A stretch of 64,000 nucleotides of DNA from Chitinophaga sp. YR573 (GTDB taxonomy: Bacteria > Bacteroidota > Bacteroidia > Chitinophagales > Chitinophagaceae): contig NZ_FOJF01000001.1 in assembly GCF_900110995.1 (NCBI RefSeq), positions 3,508,803 to 3,572,802 on the forward strand. The letters are read 5' to 3'. The notes under the pieces were generated by a model, which worked only from the letters and a program-made list of their open reading frames with translations, searched no databases and had not been told where the DNA came from. Both the position numbers and the translations under genes were made by a program. Shown one piece after another: positions 36,601-43,732 of the stretch; the first letter of the stretch is position 1, and every line of letters starts with the position of its first letter.

Positions 36601-36853
36601 TCCGCTGGAATCATTAGACGGACAACTGGCTATCCGTTTGCTGAAGCAGAAGATGCAGTTGAGATTGAATATTTCTAACCTGTTGAACAGTTATTCGGTG
36701 GTGTACAGGAATTTCTATAAGGATGCGGCGATCAGCAATCACCAGAAGGATCCGAGTATCAAGGACCTGCTTTATCAGAAGGGACAGGATTTGATAGATT
36801 ATGAGTCAAGACCAGGCAGAACCTTCAGTATCACAATTGGCTATAGTTTTTAA
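33638..36853 (+). CDS. TonB-dependent receptor with STN signalling domain and carboxypeptidase-like domain
   Basis: 1071 residues. A signal peptide (AMQLLLSFLVTGSPVALLAQS) is followed by an STN domain at about 38-110 (VSVNLENTTADVVVKSLEKQ), a carboxypeptidase-regulatory-like beta domain at about 125-205 (GRVTGKIVDNKNEPLPGVTI) and a plug at about 210-340 (GDVLKRVSGLATVDNKYVVVRGLSERYNQAVLNG, SAEFGGGSVEVNT). The rest is an outer-membrane beta-barrel ending in the aromatic strand FSITIGYSF. The STN domain is the part that normally contacts FecR, whose gene lies 75 bp upstream. There is no SusD partner; instead three lipoprotein genes follow, so this is a FecA-like rather than SusC-like system. 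The ligand is unknown. Confidence 0.92.
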   Translation: MQKSTNRFCNGKAMQLLLSFLVTGSPVALLAQSYQSLSEKVSVNLENTTADVVVKSLEKQTPYTFTYDPEYLQHCAFSTVKFNNQPLGDVLHFLDVYAPLDIAFVNKTVALKQGKQERVAGQDKGRVTGKIVDNKNEPLPGVTIQSSDGQGIVTSVDGTYTLSLQPGTYTLTFSYISYDTRKVTDVIVKEKSILPLDIVMKSAGSHLKEVTITGNYKRASVEGLYALQKNNASITDGISAEQISRTPDKNIGDVLKRVSGLATVDNKYVVVRGLSERYNQAVLNGQVMPSTEMNRKNFSFDIIPSNIVENVTVVKTLTPDRSAEFGGGSVEVNTLDMPAQDFLNIGIGGSTNDKTTGKNFRTLKLEGQEYWGKAASHRNLLGKLDWTNTADVIAKYNAENKQSVSFSNNWGVYEMKAPVSQNYQLSAGKVFHPTSKDQFGVVVSASYRNTFQTKDVRMSRDGFDGAGDGDEAGRAAFSGKSYGFSTSLGGLLGLGYKNERTRLSFQSLFLRSLDQQLLIGSGYHSDPSGFLLGYYDLTTQTNLWQNQLKGEHALGKRGIRLKWMGSYVLLDKQRPDNHQLKATMLDNDKLESNEFNIRSPFSSGISEGALRWWSRTYEKDYNWDLAISAPFNLGTGKLKSENTLKVGYAGWSKNRLFYVLNSGSKGYNTADFPPLAQTFVPERGGEIYFNRFTDDFHKTAVLHGVYAMLDNKINDRWRLVWGVRAEGYNLNKINNVLDSLFRQINESRGPGTQLDYSALTNREPNWRFFPSANLTYTLTQQMNLRLAYAESIIRPDLRELSFFNEYDFELGGTYGSNLVKSTTVQHFDFRYEWYPAAGEVLSATLFYKKFRDPMEIYKQGDNRIYFLKNNKYAKNYGLEVEVRKSLSFTQVPVIRNITLYGNFTALSSRVTPVDIDYGSLDPNDPNKVLPVEKVGKEEKRPQTGASNYMVNAGFYYDIKPVSFSLVYNYVTNRMFRPAAYYSESLFERPLESLDGQLAIRLLKQKMQLRLNISNLLNSYSVVYRNFYKDAAISNHQKDPSIKDLLYQKGQDLIDYESRPGRTFSITIGYSF

Positions 36854-36937
36854 GAGTAAACGCGTAAACACAAATATATCCTGATCAGGTATTCATTTAT
36901 CATTCATTCCATCTTTAACAAAACAAAAAGAGAACCC

Positions 36938-38305
36938 ATGAAAAATCGTTCCCTTATTTTATCACTTGCAGCAGTTGTACTGGCATTGGGTACAGCCTGT
37001 AAGAAAGAGAACCAGGTTGCCAACAACGACAGGTCTTTAACCGCTGGTCCAATTCATTCCTGCGGAGACAGTACCATTACTGGCGTAATTACATCTAACC
37101 TTTCTTTGGATAGTTGTAAAGTTTACAAATTGAGCGGTATCGTGTACGTATCCAACAACGCTACACTGACCATTTCTAAAGGTGCTCTGATTCAGGGTAT
37201 CAAAGGTGCTCCAGGTGGAACACTGGTAATCACAAGAGGCGCTAAGCTCATCGCTGCAGGTACTCAGTATAGCCCTATCTTATTTACTTCTGATCAGGCA
37301 GCACCAGTATCTGGTGACTGGGGTGGAGTTGTTTTACTTGGAAAGGCTGATATCAACCAGGGTGATTCTGCTCTGATCGAAGGTATCGGTGGTGTTCCTC
37401 CAGCAAGCCCTTATTATGGTGGTAGCAACAATGCTGATAACTCAGGTGTTTTGCAGTATGTTCGTATTGAGTATGCAGGTTATGAATTATCAACTGACAA
37501 TGAACTGAATGGTCTTACATTTGGTGGTGTTGGTTCTGGTACTACAGTTGACCACGTTGAAGTTTTCAAATCCAAAGATGACGCATTCGAATTTTTCGGT
37601 GGTGCAGTAAATGCTTCTTATCTGATAGCTGTTGATGCACTGGATGATATGTTCGATTTCGACAACGGTTTCTCTGGTCACATTTCTTATGCTTTAGGTA
37701 TTTCTGATGTTACCCGCGCTGATAAGAGTCAGTCTAACGGTATCGAAAGTGATAACCTGGCATCTGGTGATTCAACAGTATCTCCTTACACTAAGGCTGT
37801 TGTTGATCACATGACTATCATCGGTCAGGCTACAGCTGCTGCTGCAAGCATCACCAATGGTCAGCCATCAGGTACTGGTATTTATGGCCGTGGTGCTCAT
37901 ATCAGAAGAAGCAGCCGTATTGATCTCCAGAATTCTATTTTCATGGGCTTCAATAAAGGTATTTCTCTGGATGGTAATTTAGGTAACACTCCATGTGCTT
38001 ATTCAAGAGGTCTGTCTGTAATAAACAACAACCTGGTTCATGCTTTCGTAACTCCATTCGGAATCGAAGGTACCAGCGCATGTTTAACTACAGCTAACTT
38101 TACAGCTGTTGCTCAGTTGCTGAACAGTGGTTACTCAAGTGCTACTCCTAATGCAGGTATATTACTGGTTAATCCTTTCGTAAGGCCTACTACTGCCAGT
38201 GCTGCAAATTATTATCCTAGTACATCAAGTGATGCCCGCACATTTGCTGCCGGTGCATTCACATATGGTGGTGCTGACTGGGCTGCAAACTGGTCACGTT
38301 TCTAG
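36938..38305 (+). CDS. Beta-helix surface lipoprotein linked to the TonB receptor
   Basis: 455 residues. The lipoprotein signal is ALGTAC, with the lipid cysteine at residue 21. From about 50 onward the protein is a repetitive parallel beta-helix: LTISKGALIQG, GTLVITRGAKLIAAGTQYSPILFTS, GDWGGVVLLG, YGGSNNADNSGVLQYVRIEYAG, LTFGGVGSGTTVDHVEVFKSKDDAFEFFGG. The acidic loop DALDDMFDFDNGFSG (233-247) looks able to bind calcium. I have seen this family next to TonB receptors in other Bacteroidota, often misnamed multidrug transporter; it has no membrane helices. It is probably an exposed ligand-binding partner of the receptor 85 bp upstream. Codon use here is richer in GT/CT-ending codons than the receptor, suggesting high expression. 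Confidence 0.75.
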   Translation: MKNRSLILSLAAVVLALGTACKKENQVANNDRSLTAGPIHSCGDSTITGVITSNLSLDSCKVYKLSGIVYVSNNATLTISKGALIQGIKGAPGGTLVITRGAKLIAAGTQYSPILFTSDQAAPVSGDWGGVVLLGKADINQGDSALIEGIGGVPPASPYYGGSNNADNSGVLQYVRIEYAGYELSTDNELNGLTFGGVGSGTTVDHVEVFKSKDDAFEFFGGAVNASYLIAVDALDDMFDFDNGFSGHISYALGISDVTRADKSQSNGIESDNLASGDSTVSPYTKAVVDHMTIIGQATAAAASITNGQPSGTGIYGRGAHIRRSSRIDLQNSIFMGFNKGISLDGNLGNTPCAYSRGLSVINNNLVHAFVTPFGIEGTSACLTTANFTAVAQLLNSGYSSATPNAGILLVNPFVRPTTASAANYYPSTSSDARTFAAGAFTYGGADWAANWSRF

Positions 38306-38321
38306 TAAGATTCAATTATGT

Positions 38322-38356
38322 AAAAGTGTGGAGAGGCAGCTCTCCACACTTTTTTT
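38322..38356 (+). terminator. Terminator after the beta-helix lipoprotein gene
   Basis: AAAAGTGTGGAGAG (38322-38335) pairs perfectly with CTCTCCACACTTTT (38340-38353) over a GCAG loop, with T continuing to 38356. Because more lipoprotein genes follow on the same strand, it may set a step-down in expression rather than end the unit. Confidence 0.88.
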
Positions 38357-38369
38357 AAAAAAAGCAAAA

Positions 38370-39122
38370 ATGATTAAATTTTTCAAGTGCATTTTATTTA
38401 CCGCTTTGATATTCCTGGCGGCTTGTAAGAAAGGGGAACCTGTGAATGAATATTATTTTGCGTCTTTTACGGCGGAGCTTCTGGCACTACCGGGGACGAT
38501 GACTGTTGACGTATATGTAGACGATACAAAGGTAGATACGCTTGTGGCAGGTAAGACAATAGGATTATCATCACCATTAATGTTGTCTGCAGGTAAATCA
38601 AGCAAGATCATTTTTAAAAAGGCAGGAACAGATACGCTGTTATTGGATACGACAGTAAATGCAACAGCAGGTGCCTTGCTGGCATTAAAACTGGCATACA
38701 GCCCAACATTAGGAATACAAAGCTTTATGACAGCCGGCAATGTTGTTATTGCTGCTGATTCTGCTTCGTTTTTCCTTTACAATCAGTTGCCGGTAGAATT
38801 ACAGGCAGATGATGTACAAATTGATGCATATTTATTCAAATTTAATGGTACAGAATATGAGGATACAGGTATATCCTGGAAAGGATTTGAAAAGAATAAA
38901 TTACATCCAACTCAGATCTCATTATTGGCCACTGAAAATGAAGTGCCAATATCATATATATTGAAGTTTAAAAACACTGTTACCGGTGAATTCCTGATAG
39001 ATGCTTTTTCATCTGAAGAGTGTGCCATCAGCCCTATTCCCGGAAAAAGTCAGATCATTACTGCTTATGGTGTACAGCAAAGAGGTAGATGGAAATTTGC
39101 TTCACAGAATGCTGAATATTAG
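38370..39122 (+). CDS. Lipoprotein of unknown function in the TonB cluster
   Basis: 250 residues from ATG 38370 (MIKFFKCILFTALIFLAAC); the longer frame from 38199 overlaps the upstream gene and terminator and is discarded. The lipid cysteine is followed by KKGEP. The first half (ALPGTMTVDVYVDDTKVDTLVAGKTIGL) resembles DUF4397-like beta domains; the second half is unrecognised. It starts 14 bp after the terminator of the beta-helix gene and lies 55 bp before the truncated beta-helix gene, so it is part of the receptor cluster. No enzyme motif is visible. Confidence 0.7.
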   Translation: MIKFFKCILFTALIFLAACKKGEPVNEYYFASFTAELLALPGTMTVDVYVDDTKVDTLVAGKTIGLSSPLMLSAGKSSKIIFKKAGTDTLLLDTTVNATAGALLALKLAYSPTLGIQSFMTAGNVVIAADSASFFLYNQLPVELQADDVQIDAYLFKFNGTEYEDTGISWKGFEKNKLHPTQISLLATENEVPISYILKFKNTVTGEFLIDAFSSEECAISPIPGKSQIITAYGVQQRGRWKFASQNAEY

Positions 39123-39177
39123 TTTCTATTGTTTGTTAACCTCCTCAGCCCTTAAAATAATAACCATTGCTATTGAA

Positions 39178-39810
39178 ATGAGTTTAGTAAAGTTATACCC
39201 ACTGATAGTGTTTCTTTTTTGCATCAGCTGTAAAAAGGAAGAGGGCAATATACCCGGAAAACAACAGTTGCAGACAATACCGGCCAATGATACCTTACAG
39301 GCAATTATTACCGGGAATACCCTGTTGACAAATACACATACATGGTACATTCAGGACTGGGTATATATAAGTAATGAAGCTACTATTCAAATTGAACCGG
39401 GTACTGTTATTGATCTGCTGCCAGGAAAAAAGGGGAGTGGTCTAATCATTACCCGTGGTTCAAAAATACTGGCGAAAGGGCAGCCTTATTTCCCTATATC
39501 TATTCTTGTAAAAGATACTGTTAGTCCTATCTGGAATGGAATCGTTTTATTAGGGAGAAATTCTCAATCTAAAATGATATTTAGTCACGATAAGCTGGTA
39601 GGTGGAAGAGAATTTGTGTATGGAGGATATCTTCCTGAAGATACTTCCGCTATTATGCAATATGTACATATGGATTATGTGCCGCTGAAGGATCCTGCTT
39701 TAACTCCTGGTGTTTTATTAATGGGAACGGGAAGTGGAACTGTTATTAAGGATATTAGTTTGCGGGCTACCGGAAAGAAAGTATCCATTAATGACATTCA
39801 AAAAGATTAA
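39178..39810 (+). CDS. Half-length beta-helix lipoprotein, paralogue of the 36938-38305 product
   Basis: 210 residues from ATG 39178; the in-frame extension to 39001 overlaps the previous gene and is rejected. The lipoprotein signal IVFLFCISC is followed by KKEEG, which fits a Bacteroidota surface-export signal (Lys then acidic residues). Residues about 45-195 align with residues 48-215 of the larger lipoprotein: VYISNEATIQIEPGTVI, GSGLIITRGSKILAKGQPYFPI, WNGIVLLGR, YGGYLPEDTSAIMQYVHMDY, LMGTGSGTVIKDISL. The frame stops before the region equivalent to the acidic DD loop. It could be a decayed copy or a functional short form; the frame is intact and the signal peptide is good. Confidence 0.75.
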   Translation: MSLVKLYPLIVFLFCISCKKEEGNIPGKQQLQTIPANDTLQAIITGNTLLTNTHTWYIQDWVYISNEATIQIEPGTVIDLLPGKKGSGLIITRGSKILAKGQPYFPISILVKDTVSPIWNGIVLLGRNSQSKMIFSHDKLVGGREFVYGGYLPEDTSAIMQYVHMDYVPLKDPALTPGVLLMGTGSGTVIKDISLRATGKKVSINDIQKD

Positions 39811-39886
39811 TACCTGCTAAAGAATAGAATACCCCCTTGGCGATTAAAGAGATACGATTCATCTCTCAATCAAATGTTTCAAACAA

Positions 39887-39917
39887 AGCGTACTGTATCT
39901 ACAGTACGCTATTATTT
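39887..39917. terminator. 11-bp hairpin, bidirectional terminator before the S41 gene end
   Basis: AGCGTACTGTA (39887-39897) pairs perfectly with TACAGTACGCT (39900-39910), followed by ATTATTTTTA. It separates the lipoprotein cluster (plus) from the S41 protease gene (minus, stop at 39918) and shares its core with the hairpin at 32508. Confidence 0.75.
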
Positions 39918-41279
39918 TTACCGGGGTATTTTTACAATGTTCATATCTGCTGCCTGCTGTCTTGAATCATAATAACTCCTCACTGCCGTATTTGTTTCTC
40001 TTTCTCTTGCACCTCCGTTAATGATATTTATTGCTTTTGCTATCAGGGGATCATTCGTATTTCCAATAGGAGATAAGGGCTGAGTTGCCAGTTCATCCAG
40101 CTGATACTGGGGCGTAATCCCCTGTGTATATCCTCCTTCTCCTTTGGCATTTAAGAGATTATAAGTGATGGGCAATATAGCCCAGGGGATGCGTTGTGGT
40201 GAACGGGTGTCTCTGATAATAACAGCGCCCTTATCTTTACCAAAGGTGCTTTGCCCAATTTGTACCACCGTTGTATATGGCTTTAGTGAGTTAATTGTTA
40301 ATTCAGCAGCGGATGCTGTTTTTGCACCGGATAAAATAAACACACGGTTTAATGAAAGCCTGGCACCTGTCAGTGAATTGAAATCAATGGGTGATCCGCT
40401 TTCGGGAACGGATAGTGCTGACTTATAAGAGATAGTTCTTTGTCCAAGGTGGTTATTACCACTGTATTTGGCAAAAGTACTTTGTTCATTTATACCAGGT
40501 GCTATAAATGCGTTTAACAATGCAGCCCCGGCGACACTTCCACCGGGATTGTAACGCAGGTCGAGGATCAGTTCTGTGGCCTCTGCATTTTTGAATTGCT
40601 GAAAGGCTGCTGTAAGTGCCTGGTTGTAATTATCATCAAAAGCATTATAAAACAGGTAAGCGACTTCTTTTCCGCTTATATGCCAGGTAGTGGCCTGGTA
40701 AATGGGTTTCTCTGAGAGGGACTGCGCCGCAAGAGTGATGGTACTGTCTTCTTTTATTGTAGTGTTATTGACGGTGGCCATTGTTAATGCGGCAGATGAT
40801 GCTTCCAGTAATGCGTTGCTTAACGTGGTAGCATTTGTACCGGTAAGAGTAGTACCATTGATCTGTGTGAAATAGTGTCCCCGTTTTATTCCGTTTTGAT
40901 CGGCAGCAGAGCCGGGCAGTACTATTTTAACCACACCCAATGCCCCTCCCGGAGCTGACGGCCAGTCTATTACGGAGAAATCGATACCATACATATACAA
41001 CATGTATTTAGGATAGGTAGAGATATCAGCAGGTTTATAGATGAATGAAAACCGGTCTTCTTTGCTTTTTATCTGGTTGAAGAATGCGGTGGTCGTTAGT
41101 GTGGTATCTGCTGTAGCGGGGAGCTGATCATTCCACAGGTAAAAGTACTTCATACTGTCCAACATCCAGTTATTGGTCTCTTTCTGCGTAACGGGGCCTG
41201 TTGGAACAGGGGTAACAGGTTGATCCTTTTTACTGCAGGCGGCTAACAGCAGGAAAACCAATGTGTAGCGTTTCATCAT
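39918..41279 (-). CDS. S41 family (C-terminal processing) serine protease, lipoprotein
   Basis: 453 residues with a lipoprotein signal (YTLVFLLLAAC). After a helical region (NNWMLDSMKYFYLWNDQLP) comes a PDZ domain at about 105-190 (LGVVKIVLPGSAADQNGIKRGHYFTQINGTTL), then the S41 core: ELILDLRYNPGGSV, the nucleophile serine in SGAKTASAAELT, and the general-base lysine in FGKDKGA. Such proteases resemble CtpA/Prc. It follows the ECF sigma gene with eight bases between them, a clear two-gene operon. Because Prc-type S41 proteases take part in cleavage of FecR-type anti-sigma factors in Pseudomonas, a role in the neighbouring signalling module is possible but unproven; many Bacteroidota S41 lipoproteins have other jobs. 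Confidence 0.87.
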   Translation of the reverse strand: MMKRYTLVFLLLAACSKKDQPVTPVPTGPVTQKETNNWMLDSMKYFYLWNDQLPATADTTLTTTAFFNQIKSKEDRFSFIYKPADISTYPKYMLYMYGIDFSVIDWPSAPGGALGVVKIVLPGSAADQNGIKRGHYFTQINGTTLTGTNATTLSNALLEASSAALTMATVNNTTIKEDSTITLAAQSLSEKPIYQATTWHISGKEVAYLFYNAFDDNYNQALTAAFQQFKNAEATELILDLRYNPGGSVAGAALLNAFIAPGINEQSTFAKYSGNNHLGQRTISYKSALSVPESGSPIDFNSLTGARLSLNRVFILSGAKTASAAELTINSLKPYTTVVQIGQSTFGKDKGAVIIRDTRSPQRIPWAILPITYNLLNAKGEGGYTQGITPQYQLDELATQPLSPIGNTNDPLIAKAINIINGGARERETNTAVRSYYDSRQQAADMNIVKIPR

Positions 41280-41287
41280 GAATAGTT

Positions 41288-41797
41288 TTACATATCGTAA
41301 TGGGCCATCATTTCCCGCCTGATATATTGCAGGGCCAGGTTGAGGTGATTTCTTACAGTAGTAGGGGAGATGCTTAGCTGGTCTGCTATCTCTTTATAAC
41401 TTTTGCCTTTATCTCTGCTTAACAGGTAGATATTGCGGCGTTGTTCCGGCATTCTCCCTATTACTTTCTGGATGTGCTGGTGAAATTCTTTATGTAACAG
41501 GGAGTTATCTGTTGATGATTGTGAACCGGTAGATATTTTTTCCAGGGATTTTTTCTCCCGGTATAACTTACGTGTTTCATCAATTACAATATGTTTTACA
41601 TACACGAAGAGAAGCGGAAAGATGTCTTGTCCGGGTTGTACTTTATGCATGTTTTCCCATAGCTTAATAAAGCATTGTTGTGTAATTTCCTGTGCCCGCA
41701 AACGGTCTTCGGTTAGTTTGAAAGCAAACCGGTAGACCTTTTCGCGGTTGTCCTCAAACAATTGATCAAAGAGTATTCTGGATGGGTTATCAGACAT
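41288..41797 (-). CDS. ECF (extracytoplasmic function) sigma factor
   Basis: 169 residues. Region 2 contains FDQLFEDNREKVYRFAFKLTEDRLRAQEITQQCFIKLWEN (about 10-49) and region 4 contains LSRDKGKSYKEIADQLSISPTTVRNHLNLALQYIRREM (about 124-161), with the helix-turn-helix near SYKEIADQLSISPTTVRNHL. This is the FecI-like Bacteroidota ECF type normally paired with a FecR gene next door. Here it heads an operon with an S41 protease, and the only FecR gene in the window faces it from 7.7 kb away. Confidence 0.92.
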   Translation of the reverse strand: MSDNPSRILFDQLFEDNREKVYRFAFKLTEDRLRAQEITQQCFIKLWENMHKVQPGQDIFPLLFVYVKHIVIDETRKLYREKKSLEKISTGSQSSTDNSLLHKEFHQHIQKVIGRMPEQRRNIYLLSRDKGKSYKEIADQLSISPTTVRNHLNLALQYIRREMMAHYDM

Positions 41798-41851
41798 ATA
41801 GTTTGATATAAGGTTGCTATTATGGAAAATAAATGTAAGCAGTACATGTTA

Positions 41852-41882
41852 CTTGAATGTTAAGGCTATTTATATACATTTG
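41852..41882 (+). promoter_or_regulatory. Promoter abutting the DUF4254 start codon
   Basis: CTTG (41852-41855), 19 bases, TACATTTG (41875-41882), then only CTTC before the ATG at 41887. The spacing is the consensus one. A transcript starting four to seven bases after the -7 box would begin at or next to the ATG. Confidence 0.7.
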
Positions 41883-41886
41883 CTTC

Positions 41887-42489
41887 ATGTTTACAGAACT
41901 GTGCAATAAAATATTTGATCAGAGTATTGCCGATTATCATCTGCATAACAGTGTAAATCAGCCTATCCTGAATCCTTATGAAAAAGCAGCCATAGAGCAC
42001 CTGCTATACCTTAAAAACTGGATTGATACGGTGCAATGGCACCTGGAAGATATTATCCGCGATCCATTGATTGATCCGGTAAAAGCGTTGGAAATCAAGC
42101 GTTGGATCGACCGGTCTAATCAGGAGCGTACGGACGTGGTGGAGTACATAGACAGCTACTTCCTGGAGCAGTTCAAGACTGTTTCACCGCTTGCTGAGGC
42201 GTCTATTAATACGGAGAGTCCGGCATGGGCGATAGATCGCCTGTCTATTCTTGCACTGAAGATTTACCATATGCGTGAAGAGGCTACCCGTGCGGATGCT
42301 TCTGCGGAGCATCGTGAAGCCTGTCAGCGTAAACTGGACATCCTGCTGGACCAGCGCAATGACCTGGGAACGGCTATTACGCTGTTACTTTCGGATATTG
42401 GCGCCGGTAAGAAGTACATGAAAGTGTATAAGCAGATGAAAATGTACAATGACCCGTCTCTGAATCCGGTCCTTTACGCTAAATCCTGA
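41887..42489 (+). CDS. DUF4254 domain protein
   Basis: 200 residues from ATG 41887 (MFTELCNKIFDQSIADYH); a further upstream ATG at 41857 would place the promoter -7 box inside the coding sequence. The protein is helical and soluble, with conserved text NPYEKAAIEHLLYLKNWIDTVQWHLEDIIRDP. The family is of unknown function but typically precedes a GT9 glycosyltransferase, as here with a one-base stop/start overlap (TGATG), so a link to lipopolysaccharide or glycan synthesis is likely. Confidence 0.83.
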   Translation: MFTELCNKIFDQSIADYHLHNSVNQPILNPYEKAAIEHLLYLKNWIDTVQWHLEDIIRDPLIDPVKALEIKRWIDRSNQERTDVVEYIDSYFLEQFKTVSPLAEASINTESPAWAIDRLSILALKIYHMREEATRADASAEHREACQRKLDILLDQRNDLGTAITLLLSDIGAGKKYMKVYKQMKMYNDPSLNPVLYAKS

Positions 42490-43493
42490 TGAGAACAATA
42501 CTGGCTATCCGTTTTTCTGCCATGGGGGATGTCGCCATGACTATCCCTGTGATGAAGTTAGTCCTGGATGCCAATCCGGATATACAGATCGTTTTTGTCA
42601 CCAATAAGAACTGGGGTGCGCTTTGTGCCAACATCCCCCGGCTGATCTTTTTCCCGGCAGACCTGAAAGGGGCGCATAAGGGGTTTAAAGGTCTTTTTGG
42701 GTTGTTCCGGAGTATCCGGCAGGCGTACCATATAGATGCGGTGGCAGACCTTCACCAGGTGCTGCGCTCTCAGATAGTGCGTACTTTCTTTAAGCTGAGT
42801 GGCAAACGTGTTGCTGTGATCGATAAAGGGCGTGCGGAGAAGAAGGCGCTGGCCCGCCAGGAGAACAAGATCCTGCGGCCACTGACCAGCACTATTGAGC
42901 GGTATGCAGCTGTTTTCCGGGAACTGGGGCTGGCGGTTGATGTTGCTGCTACTCCTCCGGTGTTTCCGCGTTCTTCTTCCAAAGATTCAAACCGCTGGAT
43001 AGGCCTGGCGCCTTTCGCTACATATCGCGAGAAAACATACCCCCTCGATAAAATAGAGCAGGTACTGGCCGCTTTAGTGCAACAGCCTGCTACGACAGTC
43101 TTACTGATGGGCGGTGGTGCTAATGAAGTAGCCCAACTAACGGCTCTTGCCGCGAAATACCCGACGGCTGAGGTTATTGCAGGGCGTTACACCCTTCCTG
43201 AAGAGCTGGTGATTATCAGTCAACTGGATGTGATGATCAGCATGGACTCGGCGAATATGCACCTGGCGTCACTATTTGGGGTGCCGGTGGTATCTGTCTG
43301 GGGGGCTACGCATCCTTTTGCAGGATTTATGGGATATGGGCAAAGTATTGATAACGCAGTGCAGGTAAATGACCTTTCCTGCCGTCCGTGCTCTATTTTT
43401 GGCAATAAGCCTTGTTTTCGCGGTGATCATGCCTGTATGGAGTGGTTAGCACCAGAGGCCGTAGTATCTAAAGTGTTATCAGTAGCGGGTTAA
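42489..43493 (+). CDS. Glycosyltransferase family 9 (heptosyltransferase-like)
   Basis: 334 residues, GT-B fold. The start RTILAIRFSAMGDVAMTIPVMKLVLD is the GT9 N-terminal motif with the catalytic-site Asp (GDV). The second half has WIGLAPFATYREKTYPLDKIEQVLAAL and the nucleotide-sugar site SMDSANMHLASLFGVPVVSVWGATHPFAG. GT9 enzymes transfer ADP-heptose to the lipopolysaccharide core; in Bacteroidota the acceptor is usually unknown. C-terminal cysteines (LSCRPCSIFGNKPCFRGDHACM) resemble a metal-binding cluster also seen in other GT9 members. Confidence 0.9.
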   Translation: MRTILAIRFSAMGDVAMTIPVMKLVLDANPDIQIVFVTNKNWGALCANIPRLIFFPADLKGAHKGFKGLFGLFRSIRQAYHIDAVADLHQVLRSQIVRTFFKLSGKRVAVIDKGRAEKKALARQENKILRPLTSTIERYAAVFRELGLAVDVAATPPVFPRSSSKDSNRWIGLAPFATYREKTYPLDKIEQVLAALVQQPATTVLLMGGGANEVAQLTALAAKYPTAEVIAGRYTLPEELVIISQLDVMISMDSANMHLASLFGVPVVSVWGATHPFAGFMGYGQSIDNAVQVNDLSCRPCSIFGNKPCFRGDHACMEWLAPEAVVSKVLSVAG

Positions 43494-43514
43494 GCTAATT
43501 CTTTAAAAGTTTTT

Positions 43515-43544
43515 TTTGTGGGTTAGGAAAAATTGCTAATTTCG
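43515..43544 (+). promoter_or_regulatory. tRNA-Gln promoter (TTTG-N18-TAATTTCG)
   Basis: TTTG (43515-43518), 18 bases, TAATTTCG (43537-43544), one mismatch from TAnnTTTG. The box ends 16 bases before the tRNA 5' end. Confidence 0.65.
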
Positions 43545-43560
43545 CCATCCAATTATACGG

Positions 43561-43631
43561 TGCCCTATAGTATAATGGTAGTACGACAGTTTTTGGTACT
43601 GTTTGTCTTGGTTCGAATCCAGGTGGGGCAA
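43561..43631 (+). tRNA. tRNA-Gln (anticodon TTG)
   Basis: Acceptor TGCCCTA pairs with TGGGGCA (one wobble). The anticodon arm ACAGT-TTTTGGT-ACTGT gives TTG, and the T arm is TTGGTTCGAATCCAG. A U1-A72 end is typical for bacterial tRNA-Gln. CCA is not encoded. Confidence 0.96.
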
Positions 43632-43636
43632 CAAGG

Positions 43637-43676
43637 CAAAGAAGGCTCTGATTTATCAGAGCCTTCTTTGTTTTTT
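43637..43676 (+). terminator. Terminator of tRNA-Gln
   Basis: CAAAGAAGGCTCTGA (43637-43651) pairs perfectly with TCAGAGCCTTCTTTG (43656-43670), loop TTTA, followed by six T. Confidence 0.93.
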
Positions 43677-43732
43677 AGACCTCTCTGTATCCCTTTACAG
43701 GTCATATTCCTACAAGGTTTTTTCGTTTATAG

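Noticed and set aside
39001..39177. N-terminal extension of the short beta-helix lipoprotein
   Set aside because: It overlaps the preceding lipoprotein gene by over 120 bases and would bury the signal peptide that starts at ATG 39178.
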